NCBI RefSeq assembly: GCF_900089835.1
Contig: NZ_OANU01000047.1
Location: 1 to 54,429, forward strand
Reading direction: 5' to 3'
Length of the DNA: 54,429 nucleotides
Source: Vibrio thalassae
GTDB lineage: Bacteria > Pseudomonadota > Gammaproteobacteria > Enterobacterales > Vibrionaceae
Below are positions 16,881-26,649 of this stretch, one piece after another. Under the pieces are notes generated by a model. It was given only the letters and a program-made list of their open reading frames with translations. It was not told the DNA's origin and did no database searches. A program made the position numbers and the translations under genes. Each line of letters begins with the position of its first letter. Positions within the stretch are counted from its first letter, which is position 1.

Positions 16881-18326
16881 TCACCACTTTTTCAGCAAAC
16901 GTCCAACCAAATTAGGATGATAGGACCAACAATGGTCAAACATGCTCATCAACGCAGGGTTACCATATTTGGACAGATTAATAGCGTGAAAACGATTCTT
17001 GCACTCTTTCAAGCGATTCACTTTTTGTTTCATCTCATCGGATTGCTCTGGCGCTATAAAATCAGAAATCACAACCATATCCGCATTTTTGTATGTATCT
17101 GACCTCATCAAACTAACAGACTGTTGCAACACAGGTTCCAAATCTGTACCACCATGAAATGAATAGCTTAGAAAGTCAGCCGCTTCTCGCAAACCATCTT
17201 GTTTAGTGAGCTCGTAGGTAATATGAGTGGTAGAAAACAAGATTACATAACACTCTCGGTCTTCTGCGAGTGCAATTTGCATCAGCGCATAGGCCATTGC
17301 CTTGGCGCACTGCTCCGGAAATCCACTCATTGATCCCGAAGCATCAATGCAAACGATAAACGGACCTTTTTCAAGCTCTACCTCGTTATTATCTGGCTTT
17401 CTGGTGCGTACCTTTTTCAACGTGCGAGATTTGCCTTGCGTCTTGAAGTTCATTAGACGTTTATCCGCAAGATGCTTATAGAACACAACTTCTAACTCTG
17501 GATACGCCAAAAACATGGTCTCATTAGGCAAGAGCTTATTAAGATCATCTGACTCATGGATACCGACAATATCATCCGTGGCTTCATCACTGAGTTGCTC
17601 AACCATCTCAACATCTTCTGCTTGCGCTTTGTTGAGCTCAGGGTCATCTTGCTCATTAGCCATTCGTCCAAGTTGCTCGGCAATATCTTGCAAACCTTTA
17701 TTCTTTTTAAGAAATTCGGCGTGGTTGTGCATGACTTTAAGGTCGGTCTTTGTCAACTTAGCCGATGCCATATCCCACAGACGTCCCATCGCAGCTTCAT
17801 CGCCCTGCTCTGTCACGGTATCCATGTTTTGCATGGTTTCCATCCGTTGATACAAGTCGGCTAAAAACTTCTCTTTGCTTGCCTCTAGCTCAGAGATTTC
17901 GGCTTGTTTGATGGCATCCGCTAAACTTTTGTACCACAAATCACAGAAGAAACGAGGAAACATGGGGTTATGGACAGACTTGTTTTTTTCCAACAAACGT
18001 CTTGCCTGCATATAGAACGCAGAATGCCACTCAAGCTGTTTGACGACATCATTAATGCGCTCAAAAAACGTCGCTTCATCCCAATGAATCACTTTTTGGT
18101 ATAACGCCAGTTCTTTCTGGAAACGTTCAGTCTCACACACTCTAGTCATCCGTTTTTTTACTGACCCTCGCCATTTCAATAGATGACTCTTAACCGCCGA
18201 ACGAACGCCTCGTTTTTCAGTAAGCGCAGCAACCTGTGACCTCGCCATCAGATCGTTAACCGCTGAGTCAATCAAACCTGAATCAGCGATCATAAGCGCT
18301 AAGTTTAGTCCGTCTGCTCCGAGCAT
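16881..18326 (-). CDS. viaA: ViaA-like VWA-domain protein, paralogue 1
   Basis: ViaA is the von Willebrand A partner of the MoxR-type AAA+ ATPase RavA. The pair acts with the lysine decarboxylase LdcI and with respiratory complexes in E. coli. The 481-residue protein begins MLGADGLNLALMIADSGLIDSAV and has a long helical N-terminal region. A C-terminal VWA domain carries the MIDAS metal site (DASGSMSG, about residue 328, and later HGGTDLEP and ISDF). It starts 58 bases after ravA in the same direction. A second ViaA-like gene lies on the other side of ravA, and the two share landmarks throughout (ATDDIVGIHES, LLPNETM, YPELE). Confidence 0.88.
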   Translation of the reverse strand: MLGADGLNLALMIADSGLIDSAVNDLMARSQVAALTEKRGVRSAVKSHLLKWRGSVKKRMTRVCETERFQKELALYQKVIHWDEATFFERINDVVKQLEWHSAFYMQARRLLEKNKSVHNPMFPRFFCDLWYKSLADAIKQAEISELEASKEKFLADLYQRMETMQNMDTVTEQGDEAAMGRLWDMASAKLTKTDLKVMHNHAEFLKKNKGLQDIAEQLGRMANEQDDPELNKAQAEDVEMVEQLSDEATDDIVGIHESDDLNKLLPNETMFLAYPELEVVFYKHLADKRLMNFKTQGKSRTLKKVRTRKPDNNEVELEKGPFIVCIDASGSMSGFPEQCAKAMAYALMQIALAEDRECYVILFSTTHITYELTKQDGLREAADFLSYSFHGGTDLEPVLQQSVSLMRSDTYKNADMVVISDFIAPEQSDEMKQKVNRLKECKNRFHAINLSKYGNPALMSMFDHCWSYHPNLVGRLLKKW

Positions 18327-18384
18327 CCATGCCTCCGGGTTAATATCTTACGGGGTGACTGGGTGAATTTAATCACCAAAACGA

Positions 18385-20046
18385 TTAGGCAAAAAAACCG
18401 CTAAGCCCTTTAATCCGAGCGACCGCTTTCTCCGCATCTGCACTCGTCGTTTCGAGTGTTTGAGTGACACTTTGTAAACTGACTTCCATCTCTGTTGGAA
18501 TCTCTTGCTGAATAAAGCCGTGAGGCAGCGCACCATGGAAGTTAGAGCGAACTTGTCTTAAGTGATATTCTGCATGAGTGAGCTGAGTTAGCACTTGATC
18601 AGCCCGGGTGGTCCATTCTTGCAACAAGTTAGCATCAAGCCCTGAAGTGGTAACCAATGTGGTGAGAACAGAACGATTAGCAATATCTTTGATAACCAGA
18701 TTGTTGGCCGCATCGACATCGAGTTTTAAGCGGCACAGATGGCCATTTTGATTCACATATCCATACACTTCACTACCACCTTCTTTGATAGCACGGCCGA
18801 GCTCATCTTTTGCAACGTAAACCCATCGGCTATCGCCTTTCTCATTCTCTGAAACTGACATATTACTTTGTAAAAGCACCAGCTTTACTAGATCGGTAGC
18901 GGCACCCACTTTATATGACTTTGCGTTACTAATGTCATATTGATAGATATCTTTTCTCAGCAGTCCCGTAGTGGATTCCATTGATAGCGGCATCGCAAAC
19001 TCTGCTTCAATTTCCTCTTGAATATCGGCAAGTTGCTCTTTGCCCTCTTCAATCTGTTGAAACACTTCTTGTTGGTCAAAAGCATGGTTCAATGCAAAGT
19101 CGCGTACCACATTTCGAACGATCTCTAACGATTCCGGACTATTCCACAAACAATCTTGTAATAACAAAAGGTCTAGTGGGTTGACGCTATCTCGCCCATT
19201 AAAAAACGCACTAGCTTTGAGCAGTTTCACCGCTTTCTTCCAGCGGCGGTCAGAAACATATAAGTCCGATTCAGACAAACGACCCTGATTTTCTTCAGCA
19301 GCACTCTCAAGTAGCGTTTTTAGTTGATATAACTTTTCAAACACAGCATCGGTAAGTTTGACACCGTCAAGTTCGCGCTGCCACTGATGATACTCTTGAT
19401 CGGTAATAGCAAGACCGTCTGGTATTTTTGCCTCTTCTGGTGTGCCGACAGTTAACATCGATTTGAAGTTCTGTTTATTTTGAATACGATTGACGAAAAT
19501 GCGCACCAGCATGCGATCGTACAACGCTTCTAATCCGCTGTCTTCGTCAGGTAATTCGTTCGAGGCAGATACCAGTAGGCGCATCGGTACTCTTTCTATA
19601 TCACTGCCGTTTTTGAACGTTTTTTCGTTCACGACCGTTAATAACGTATTCAAAATGGCAGGGCCCGCTTTCCATATTTCATCTAAGAACACGACTTGTG
19701 CGGTTGGCAGGTAACCCTGAGTTAAGCGCAAATAACGACCATGATCTTTGAGTTCTTGAATACTAAGGGGGCCAAACACCTCTTCAGGTGTTGAAAAACG
19801 AGTCATTAAGTATTCAAAATAACTACTATTATCAAACGCTTGAATAAGGCGCTTCGCGATTAGGCTCTTTGCAATTCCAGGAGGGCCAAGTAGGAATACA
19901 CTTTCCCCTGACAGCGCCGCCAGCAAGCACAGCTTGATCGTTTCTTCTCGTTCATAAACACCATCTGAGAGTGCTGAGGCGAGTTTATTAATTCGTTCAG
20001 ATAACAACGCTTTATCAGCGTGGGAGACAACCGTGGGCTTAATCAT
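18385..20046 (-). CDS. ravA: MoxR-family AAA+ ATPase RavA
   Basis: The start at ATG 20046 has GAGG and AAAGG upstream and gives MIKPTVVSHADKALLSERI. The frame extension to 20079 has no support. Walker A is GPPGIAKS, Walker B is VVFLDEIW, sensor 1 is LLVSASNELPDE, and the arginine region is YDRMLVRIFV. The C-terminal part has a triple-helix segment and the LARA-like beta domain of RavA. At 553 residues it is slightly longer than E. coli RavA (498). It is a cytoplasmic hexameric ATPase, here encoded between two ViaA-type genes on one strand. Confidence 0.92.
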   Translation of the reverse strand: MIKPTVVSHADKALLSERINKLASALSDGVYEREETIKLCLLAALSGESVFLLGPPGIAKSLIAKRLIQAFDNSSYFEYLMTRFSTPEEVFGPLSIQELKDHGRYLRLTQGYLPTAQVVFLDEIWKAGPAILNTLLTVVNEKTFKNGSDIERVPMRLLVSASNELPDEDSGLEALYDRMLVRIFVNRIQNKQNFKSMLTVGTPEEAKIPDGLAITDQEYHQWQRELDGVKLTDAVFEKLYQLKTLLESAAEENQGRLSESDLYVSDRRWKKAVKLLKASAFFNGRDSVNPLDLLLLQDCLWNSPESLEIVRNVVRDFALNHAFDQQEVFQQIEEGKEQLADIQEEIEAEFAMPLSMESTTGLLRKDIYQYDISNAKSYKVGAATDLVKLVLLQSNMSVSENEKGDSRWVYVAKDELGRAIKEGGSEVYGYVNQNGHLCRLKLDVDAANNLVIKDIANRSVLTTLVTTSGLDANLLQEWTTRADQVLTQLTHAEYHLRQVRSNFHGALPHGFIQQEIPTEMEVSLQSVTQTLETTSADAEKAVARIKGLSGFFA

Positions 20047-20221
20047 GCCTTTACCTCTGTGCACAAAACAGGAATGCATAAATGATTTTATACATTTGTT
20101 ATTATTATGTTACAAGATTTTTCATCTATGCCTTCTTTTAAGCATGACGGCTTAGTTAAAATTATCAAGCTGATTTTTATGAAGTTTTGTCACCAATAAT
20201 GGAATCACATCGCTAGGATGA

Positions 20222-21715
20222 TTAGCCAAAAGTATGAGAGAGCGCTTGTTTTGCTCTTTGGAACTGAAACGTTGGTTTCTTTATTAGTTGACCAACTAAA
20301 CTAGGATGGTAACGCCATTGCGTATCAAACAAACCGAGTACTTCCGGATTGCCATATTTCGATAGGCAGAGCGAATGAAAGCGATTGTAGCGGCCTTTTA
20401 GCGCTGCTACTTTGTCTGTAATTTCTTGTTCTTGCTTAGGGACAATAAAATCTGAGATCACTAACAAATCGGCATTTTTGTATTGGTCGCCTTGCATCAT
20501 TTCTACACAATGGTTCAACACTTTTCCAAGGTCTGTACCACCTTTAAATGTATAAGATAAAAAATCGCTCGCTTCTTTCAGACCACTAGTGCCTGTTAAA
20601 TCGTAACTAATGAATGTTGACGAAAACAAAATTACATGACATTCACGTTGCTGCTGTGCCGCCATTTTCATCAATGAATACGCCATCGCTTTTGCCGACT
20701 TTTCTGGAGCGCCCTGCATTGAGCCTGAAACGTCTATTGCTATCAGCATTGGACCTGTCTCTTTTGTCGCTTCACCGGTTTTTTTCTTCGGTGAATGCAA
20801 CTGGCGTACTGTTCGTTGTTTCCCTTCCGATTTATAAGTTAACAGGCGCTTCTCCACCAAATGCTGATAGAAAACCGTTTCCAACTCTGGATAGGCCAAG
20901 TACATGGTTTCGTTAGGTAGAAGATTGTTAATATCGTTACTCTCGTGAATACCAACAATATCATCGGTCGCAAAGTCCGTTTTCTCTTCGACCACTACGT
21001 CATCTTGGGTTAACACCTTATTTAGCTCTGGAGCGTCGACCTCTTCAGCCATGCGTCCCAATTTGTCAGCGATATGCTTTAACTGCTGGTGATTCTCAAG
21101 GTATTCAGCCGAGCGCTCTATATGTCGCCAATCCTGTTTTGTAAGTTCAGCACCTGCTAAATCCCAGAGTCTACCTAATTTGCCCTGCTCGCCCCCTTTC
21201 TGCAGGTTTTCCATATCTTTTAGCGTATCGATTTTCTGATACATCTGCTTTAAGAACTTAGATTTTTGCTGGTCAACGGTTTGTTGCTGTTTCGATTCAA
21301 CTGATTGCTTCAGGCTTTCATACCATTGTTTACAAAACTGACGAGCAAACAGTGATTGAGGATAGGCATCAATGTTACTCGCTAGCTGACGAGCTTTGGG
21401 CAAAAATGCTGAATCTTCGGGAAGTTGGTCGATGAGACGACTAAGTTGGCTATCAAACTCTTGCTCGGTAAGGTAGACAGCGTGCTGATAGAGTTCAAGT
21501 TCAGATTGCAGAGAAACGGTTTCTTGTCCCTTAACGAGTTTGCGTTTAACCGACTTCGACCATTTGGCCATAGAAGCCGTGAGACTCTCTTTCAATCCTT
21601 CGTCGTTGCCAATGGATAGCAGATCGGTTTGCTGCATGATGTCTCTCACTGCAGAATCAATGATCCCTGATTCTGCCACCATCATCGCCAAATTTAGACT
21701 GTCTGCCCCAAGCAT
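20222..21715 (-). CDS. ViaA-like VWA-domain protein, paralogue 2
   Basis: This is a 497-residue relative of the ViaA downstream of ravA. It shares MLGADSLNLAMMVAESGIIDSAV at the start, FATDDIVGIHES and LLPNETMYLAYPELE in the middle, a MIDAS site of DVSGSMQG (about residue 338) and KGGTDLG. The sequences differ clearly elsewhere (for example SVESKQQQTVDQQKSK), so this is an old duplication and not a recent copy. It is the first gene of the unit viaA2-ravA-viaA1. The 175-base gap to ravA may hold a second promoter. The gene ends beyond the LVGQLIKK segment, where paralogue 1 stops, with a short extra tail. Confidence 0.88.
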   Translation of the reverse strand: MLGADSLNLAMMVAESGIIDSAVRDIMQQTDLLSIGNDEGLKESLTASMAKWSKSVKRKLVKGQETVSLQSELELYQHAVYLTEQEFDSQLSRLIDQLPEDSAFLPKARQLASNIDAYPQSLFARQFCKQWYESLKQSVESKQQQTVDQQKSKFLKQMYQKIDTLKDMENLQKGGEQGKLGRLWDLAGAELTKQDWRHIERSAEYLENHQQLKHIADKLGRMAEEVDAPELNKVLTQDDVVVEEKTDFATDDIVGIHESNDINNLLPNETMYLAYPELETVFYQHLVEKRLLTYKSEGKQRTVRQLHSPKKKTGEATKETGPMLIAIDVSGSMQGAPEKSAKAMAYSLMKMAAQQQRECHVILFSSTFISYDLTGTSGLKEASDFLSYTFKGGTDLGKVLNHCVEMMQGDQYKNADLLVISDFIVPKQEQEITDKVAALKGRYNRFHSLCLSKYGNPEVLGLFDTQWRYHPSLVGQLIKKPTFQFQRAKQALSHTFG

Positions 21716-21936
21716 CTCACTACCTATAAATAAACTTCACAATTACGTAGACCTCTTGATATACCTAACTTTTTCATAATGTTACAGACAGGAAATCCTA
21801 GTTTTCATTTTCGATCATTACGAAATAAGGCGTTTCTTTCATTATCCATCGACATTTATGTCACGTTATGGTCATATTGATGACTCGTTACGTACACCTT
21901 CTACGTCCTTATTACTCGCCATCAACGGATGATTTT

Positions 21937-22455
21937 ATGGCCCAAAGAACTATTCACCAGTGGAAATCTATCGCTCTCGTAGAAGAAGACATTGAATTAC
22001 CAAACCAGAAAAACATTACCCATACAACTATCAAGCATCCCGGTGCAGCAGTTATTCTGCCTGTCACCAACTCTGGAGACATTCTTCTTCTCAATCAATT
22101 CCGACCTTCTTTAAAAAAATGGCTGTTGGAGCTACCCGCTGGAACAATGGAGCCAGGTGAAGATTCGGCGACGTGCGCACACCGTGAGCTCATAGAAGAG
22201 ACTGGGTTCGAAGCCGGTACGTTAGTGTCGTTGGGGCAGGTAACGCCGCTGGCGGGGTTTTGCGACGAAATACAACACCTTTATCTTGCCAAAGATTTAA
22301 AACCAAACCACAGCTTTTCCTGCGATGAAGATGAAGTTATTGAACTGGTGACCATGTCGAAAGCACAATTACAACTAAGAATCGCAGATGGTCACATCAC
22401 AGATGCCAAAACAATAGCGTGTTTAAGTAAAGCTACGCTATGCGGATACATATAG
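21937..22455 (+). CDS. Nudix hydrolase, ADP-ribose pyrophosphatase type
   Basis: The Nudix box is complete: [23 protein letters not shown], near residues 69-91 from this start. A leading [20 protein letters not shown] strand and the proline and glycine turns of the ADP-ribose pyrophosphatase group precede it. The expected reaction is hydrolysis of ADP-ribose or a related nucleotide diphosphate. The frame is open from 21868. I chose ATG 21937 from family length (172 residues), although the ribosome site is weak. Ten bases separate it from ltaE, so the two are probably co-transcribed. Confidence 0.82.
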   Translation: MAQRTIHQWKSIALVEEDIELPNQKNITHTTIKHPGAAVILPVTNSGDILLLNQFRPSLKKWLLELPAGTMEPGEDSATCAHRELIEETGFEAGTLVSLGQVTPLAGFCDEIQHLYLAKDLKPNHSFSCDEDEVIELVTMSKAQLQLRIADGHITDAKTIACLSKATLCGYI

Positions 22456-22465
22456 GAGAGTATCA

Positions 22466-23473
22466 ATGGATTTTCGCTCAGACACAGTTACCCAGCCAAC
22501 CCCAGCCATGCGCGAAGCAATGGCCAATGCACCTGTTGGTGACGATGTTTACGGAGATGACCCTACGGTCAATGAACTAGAGCAATGGGCGGCAGAGCGA
22601 CACGGTTTCGAGGCAGCACTGTTTACTACCTCTGGCACTCAGGCAAACCTACTGGGTTTAATGGCACATTGCCAACGCGGCGACGAATACTTATGCGGTC
22701 AACAAGCCCATAACTATAAATATGAGGCTGGCGGTGCTGCCGTACTCGGTTCTATCCAGCCACAACCTATAGAGAATAACCCCGATGGTACGCTTGATTT
22801 TGCTAAGTTAAAAGCGGCGATAAAACCTGACGACAGCCATTTTGCACGCACTAAATTACTCAGCCTCGAGAATACTATTAATGGCAAAGTTCTGCCTTTA
22901 TCTTACTTGGCTGAAGCAAGAAAATTCGTTGATGAAAACGGTCTAAGCCTACATTTGGACGGCGCTCGCGTATACAACGCAGCCGCGGCACTCGACGTTG
23001 ATGTCAAAGAGATTGCTCAACATTTTGATTCGATGACGATCTGTCTTTCAAAAGGTTTAGCCGCGCCAATCGGCTCCCTCTTACTTGGCTCAAGTGCATT
23101 TATCGAGCGGGCAAGACGATTACGTAAAATGGTCGGTGGTGGCATGCGTCAAGCGGGTATTTTGGCCGCCGCAGGAAAGCTGGCGCTGACAGAACAAGTT
23201 GCTCAGTTAAAAGTAGACCACGCTAATGCCAACAAACTGGCGCTTGGGTTAAACGACATTGCTGGTTTTCATGTAAACACCAACTTTGTGCAAACGAATA
23301 TTGTATTTGCCAAGCTCGATGATTCTATCAATATCAATGCCGTTGCAGAATCGTTATCTATAGACGGTATTACCATTACCCCAGGCAACCCAATTCGATT
23401 CGTTACTCACAAAGACATCAGCAGCACTGACGTTGATACATTGCTTCAGAAGATCAGAACACTCGTTGGTTAA
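22466..23473 (+). CDS. ltaE: Low-specificity L-threonine aldolase
   Basis: This PLP enzyme splits L-threonine and L-allo-threonine to glycine and acetaldehyde. It starts [19 protein letters not shown], the family signature, at ATG 22466 with AGGAG upstream. [15 protein letters not shown], the glycine-rich [10 protein letters not shown] and [15 protein letters not shown] follow, then the Schiff-base lysine in [14 protein letters not shown]. The 335-residue length is normal. It follows the Nudix gene by 10 bases and ends in an intrinsic terminator. Confidence 0.95.
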   Translation: MDFRSDTVTQPTPAMREAMANAPVGDDVYGDDPTVNELEQWAAERHGFEAALFTTSGTQANLLGLMAHCQRGDEYLCGQQAHNYKYEAGGAAVLGSIQPQPIENNPDGTLDFAKLKAAIKPDDSHFARTKLLSLENTINGKVLPLSYLAEARKFVDENGLSLHLDGARVYNAAAALDVDVKEIAQHFDSMTICLSKGLAAPIGSLLLGSSAFIERARRLRKMVGGGMRQAGILAAAGKLALTEQVAQLKVDHANANKLALGLNDIAGFHVNTNFVQTNIVFAKLDDSININAVAESLSIDGITITPGNPIRFVTHKDISSTDVDTLLQKIRTLVG

Positions 23474-23491
23474 TTAGCATCAACCCAACAC

Positions 23492-23520
23492 AAAAAGGAG
23501 AACGTTGAGTTCTCTTTTTT
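23492..23520 (+). terminator. Intrinsic terminator of ltaE
   Basis: A stem of about GGAGAAC/GTTCTCT with a 5-base loop is flanked by an A-run before and six T after. It lies 18 bases after the ltaE stop. Confidence 0.8.
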
Positions 23521-23614
23521 GTTGGAACAAGTTGAGTTTGGCAAATAATAAGTTCTTGAGGTTGACCTTAGGTAAAGCCTTATGGTTTTGCTAACCGCAG
23601 TTAGAGACATCTTT

Positions 23615-23932
23615 ATGAAACACAAAATATTAGCCGTTGTCGCTTTAATGGCATGTTCGTCACTTACTCATGCTAATGAGTTTGGAAATCCTGAGCTAGG
23701 AGAAATGAAAGCGCCAAGCTGTATTTTCTGCCATAACCCTAATGGCGCGCCCAACCATGCTGACTATCCAAATCTTAACGGGCAAAACTCGCTCTACCTC
23801 TTTAATGCAATGAAGGCCTATCAAAATGACGAGCGTGAAGGAGCAATGGCAGCGCTTATGAAAGCGCAACTTCAACACTTAAATGAAAAGGACTTAAAAG
23901 ACATCGCTGCATTCTATTCATCCGTTAAATAA
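23615..23932 (+). CDS. Small periplasmic cytochrome c
   Basis: The 105-residue protein from ATG 23615 has a signal peptide (MKHKILAVVALMACSSLTHA) and one haem-binding CxxCH motif (CIFCH, near residue 35). A conserved proline-asparagine segment (YPNLNGQNSLYLFNAMKAY) and a C-terminal methionine-bearing helix (GAMAALMKAQLQHLNEKDLKDIAAFYSS) follow. This is the class I cytochrome c553/c4-like layout. It should carry electrons in the periplasm, with partner unknown. The frame opens 33 bases earlier, but only the internal start yields a clean signal peptide. The ribosome site is weak. It is a solitary gene. Confidence 0.85.
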   Translation: MKHKILAVVALMACSSLTHANEFGNPELGEMKAPSCIFCHNPNGAPNHADYPNLNGQNSLYLFNAMKAYQNDEREGAMAALMKAQLQHLNEKDLKDIAAFYSSVK

Positions 23933-23967
23933 CAGCGCATGTATTCTCTTTTAAATAGCGCAGTAAA

Positions 23968-24315
23968 TTAGAACCCCTCTAGATTAAGGGGCACCTCTTT
24001 ACCGAGCCAATACGCATAAGTCGTGTGATCAATCAGATCATCCCCCGTGTCGGCATGAACTAAAACACTAAGCTCGCCTCTCGCATTGTCTAGCCAAGGG
24101 ATAAGCGCCTCAAAATCTTCACGAAAGAACAAGATCTGGAAGCTCCATTTGGTATGAGGCCCAACCGGTTTTTGATGTACACGGCCGACATGCAAACCAA
24201 ACTTTTTTGTGATGGTCTCACTTAATGCAGTAGCCTCTGCTAAAGAAGACTGCTCAAAGTAGACGTGCGCATGATATTTATCATGCAGGTTTTGGGGCTT
24301 TTGAGGTGACGTCAT
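23968..24315 (-). CDS. DOPA 4,5-dioxygenase family protein
   Basis: The 115-residue protein has the family core YHAHVYF near the start, a central VGRVHQKPVGPHTKWSFQILF and a late LVHADTGDDLIDHTTYAYWLGK. The conserved histidines are the presumed Fe2+ ligands of the DOPA dioxygenase-like fold. In bacteria the substrate is unknown. The start is uncertain: ATG 24315 is used, while a GTG at 24333 is also in frame and neither has a clear ribosome site. Members usually run 105-120 residues, which fits the shorter form. Confidence 0.8.
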   Translation of the reverse strand: MTSPQKPQNLHDKYHAHVYFEQSSLAEATALSETITKKFGLHVGRVHQKPVGPHTKWSFQILFFREDFEALIPWLDNARGELSVLVHADTGDDLIDHTTYAYWLGKEVPLNLEGF

Positions 24316-24428
24316 CGGATTACTGTGTACCACGATTACAGAGAAAATAATGACGAAATTGTAGCTGATCTCTATGCGAAAAATAAGGGCAGAAGTAAAC
24401 TTCTTGCCCTTGTTTTATATGAGGTTAA

Positions 24429-25721
24429 CTAACGCTTTTTACCACGATTCGCATGAATCTTAAGCTTAGCTTTCATCTTGCGCTTATCCGCTCCTCGACT
24501 GTTTCGTCGCGGTGCTCGATCAGGGTCAATCTCAGAAACTGGACTTGGTTCAAAACCTGCCAACCACTCTTGTGGTAAGCGAGTATCTAGTAAACGCTCT
24601 ATCGCTTCTAGAAGGTATTGTTCATCGTGGCTCATCAGAGAAACAGCGAAGCCTGCATGCCCCGCACGACCGGTCCGGCCAATACGATGGATGTAGTCTT
24701 CCGCTTTATAAGGCAGCTCAAAATTGACGACTTGTTCAAGCTGTTGGATGTCTAACCCGCGAGCTGCAACGTCTGTCGCTATCAATGCTCGTACTTTTCC
24801 AGATTTAAAATCATCCCATGCTTTTTGACGCGCACCTTGACTCTTATCACCATTAATTGAGACCGCATTGATTCCATCAAGCTTGAGTTCTTTTGCTAGT
24901 GCATCGCTGCCCTGCTTTGTTTTGGTGAACACCAAGACTTGTTGCCAGTTACGAGAACCAATTAAATAAGCCAGCAGTTCGTGCTTGCGTTTTTTATCAA
25001 CCGGATACACCATCTGTTTTACCGTATCCGCCGTTGAGTTAGCAGGCGTGACTTGAACTTCCACCGGCTCGTTCATAATTCGATGCGCTAAGGTTTTAAT
25101 GCGCTGTTCGAACGTCGCAGAAAACATCATATTCTGGCGCTCTTTGGGTAAACGTTTGAGTATACGATTAAGATCAGGCATGAATCCCATATCGAGCATA
25201 CGATCGGCTTCATCCAAAACAAGATATTCGCATTCAGATAAGGTGAGATTACGGTTATGCTGGTGATCCAAAAGACGCCCTGGCGTTGCTACCAAAATGT
25301 CAGCACCACCAACTAGGTTCTTAGTTTGCACGCCCATACTGGTGCCACCGTATGCAACGACCACTTTAAGTCCAGTGTCTTTTGCTAGTGGTACTAGGCT
25401 ATCAAACACCTGCTGAGCGAGCTCTCTTGTTGGTGTCAGGACTAAAGAACGAATAACTTTTGAGTGAGACTCCCGCTCCCTTGGCTCTTGAGCAAGCTTG
25501 TGAATCAATGGCAACCCAAATGCCGCGGTTTTTCCCGTACCCGTTTGTGCACCTGCCAAAATATCCTTGCCATCAAGAACGTGTGGAATTGCTCGTGCTT
25601 GAATAGGTGTTGGCGACTCATAATGTAAAGCGGTTAAGTTTTGATAAATGGTGCTAGAAAAAGCAAAAGAATCAAACGACGTCACATTTTCGGAAGCATC
25701 AAGCATAGTCTTGTCTGTCAT
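24429..25721 (-). CDS. DEAD-box RNA helicase, RhlE type
   Basis: This 430-residue RNA helicase has all core motifs: Q motif YESPTPIQ, AQTGTGKT, PTRELAQQ, VLDEADRMLDMGF, SATF, then DVAARGLD and HRIGRTGRAGH. After the two RecA folds a short basic tail (RRNSRGADKRKMKAKLKIHANRGKKR) replaces the long RNA-binding domain seen in DeaD, as in RhlE. It probably aids ribosome maturation or mRNA turnover. It is a second DEAD-box gene in the window, not a close copy of deaD. It is a solitary gene and its own regulation is not visible. Confidence 0.88.
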   Translation of the reverse strand: MTDKTMLDASENVTSFDSFAFSSTIYQNLTALHYESPTPIQARAIPHVLDGKDILAGAQTGTGKTAAFGLPLIHKLAQEPRERESHSKVIRSLVLTPTRELAQQVFDSLVPLAKDTGLKVVVAYGGTSMGVQTKNLVGGADILVATPGRLLDHQHNRNLTLSECEYLVLDEADRMLDMGFMPDLNRILKRLPKERQNMMFSATFEQRIKTLAHRIMNEPVEVQVTPANSTADTVKQMVYPVDKKRKHELLAYLIGSRNWQQVLVFTKTKQGSDALAKELKLDGINAVSINGDKSQGARQKAWDDFKSGKVRALIATDVAARGLDIQQLEQVVNFELPYKAEDYIHRIGRTGRAGHAGFAVSLMSHDEQYLLEAIERLLDTRLPQEWLAGFEPSPVSEIDPDRAPRRNSRGADKRKMKAKLKIHANRGKKR

Positions 25722-25807
25722 AAATTCGCCAACAGGTTGTATTTAGGGGGCGCGAGTGTATCAGATAACTCGACATTGGTTAACGTCATTATGTTCAAAT
25801 GCCTCGT

Positions 25808-26467
25808 CTAGCCATCGATCAATTGAATAGCAGCGGAGTCTTTTACAACCTTGACACCCAAGTTAGAAAGATGAGACACAACGTCTTGAACATTTTCTGG
25901 GAACACCGCACGAGTGGCCGCTAAATTAAGGATCACGTTAAACTTGGCTTCAATGAGTTGTTCAATCGATTTTTTTACACAAAAGTCTAACGCTAAGCCA
26001 CCTACGACAACGTTTTTAATTTGCTTATATTGCAAAAATTCGATGCCCCCAGTGGATAAAGTATCGGCTTGATCGTGGAAAAATGCCCCGTACGGATGAG
26101 CATCTGGATCAATACCTTTGTTAATCTGAAAATCATAGTCACGAACGGAGGGTAAGCCTGGTAATAGTTCCACGCCTAGAGTACCTACTACACAATGGGG
26201 ATTCCATTTAATATCGACCTCAGGTAAACCAACAGGTTCGAGCATCTGCTCTGGTGTTTCTGCTTCCCAAAGAGCTCCCGGTGGGTGCATATCTCGCGAC
26301 ACCAACGTCACCGATGCTTTACTGTGGTTATTTTTAAGCTCCTTGACGATGTCCAATGCACCTACCACGGGTAACTCGTTAGGGCAAAGCTCACTAAATC
26401 CTTTCTGAGGGTCAACATCAAGGGCTGCAGTTTGGGATTTTAGAAGTTGTAAAACGGTCAAAGACAT
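25808..26467 (-). CDS. pncA: Nicotinamidase (isochorismatase-fold cysteine hydrolase)
   Basis: The 219-residue protein has the PncA landmarks. These are an N-terminal aspartate (LDVDPQKGF), metal ligands in SRDMHPP and NPHCVVGT, the active-site lysine in INKGIDPDAHPYGAFF, and the nucleophile in GLALDFCVKKS. It should deaminate nicotinamide to nicotinate, which suits its position: it diverges from pncB, whose product uses nicotinate. The N-terminal DxxxGF loop reads DVDPQKGF rather than the usual DxQxDF, a modest variation. The divergent region of 182 bases should hold both promoters. Confidence 0.82.
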   Translation of the reverse strand: MSLTVLQLLKSQTAALDVDPQKGFSELCPNELPVVGALDIVKELKNNHSKASVTLVSRDMHPPGALWEAETPEQMLEPVGLPEVDIKWNPHCVVGTLGVELLPGLPSVRDYDFQINKGIDPDAHPYGAFFHDQADTLSTGGIEFLQYKQIKNVVVGGLALDFCVKKSIEQLIEAKFNVILNLAATRAVFPENVQDVVSHLSNLGVKVVKDSAAIQLIDG

Positions 26468-26649
26468 GGGGGTTCCTTCGCGATTTGTCTCGGATAAACA
26501 CAGTATTGCTGCATATCATACTTAACTTATTTAAGAACTCACGATGTTTACGAATAACATCCTCACTTAACAGGATATTTGACAATTTTCTCAGCCTTAT
26601 CTAGAGTGCCACTTCTTTATCAATCCTAGTAACACAGTAGGAATGCCGG

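Noticed and set aside
26468..26649. Possible regulator site or riboswitch between pncA and pncB
   Set aside because: No recognisable inverted repeat or aptamer structure was found by eye, so only a promoter region is assumed.
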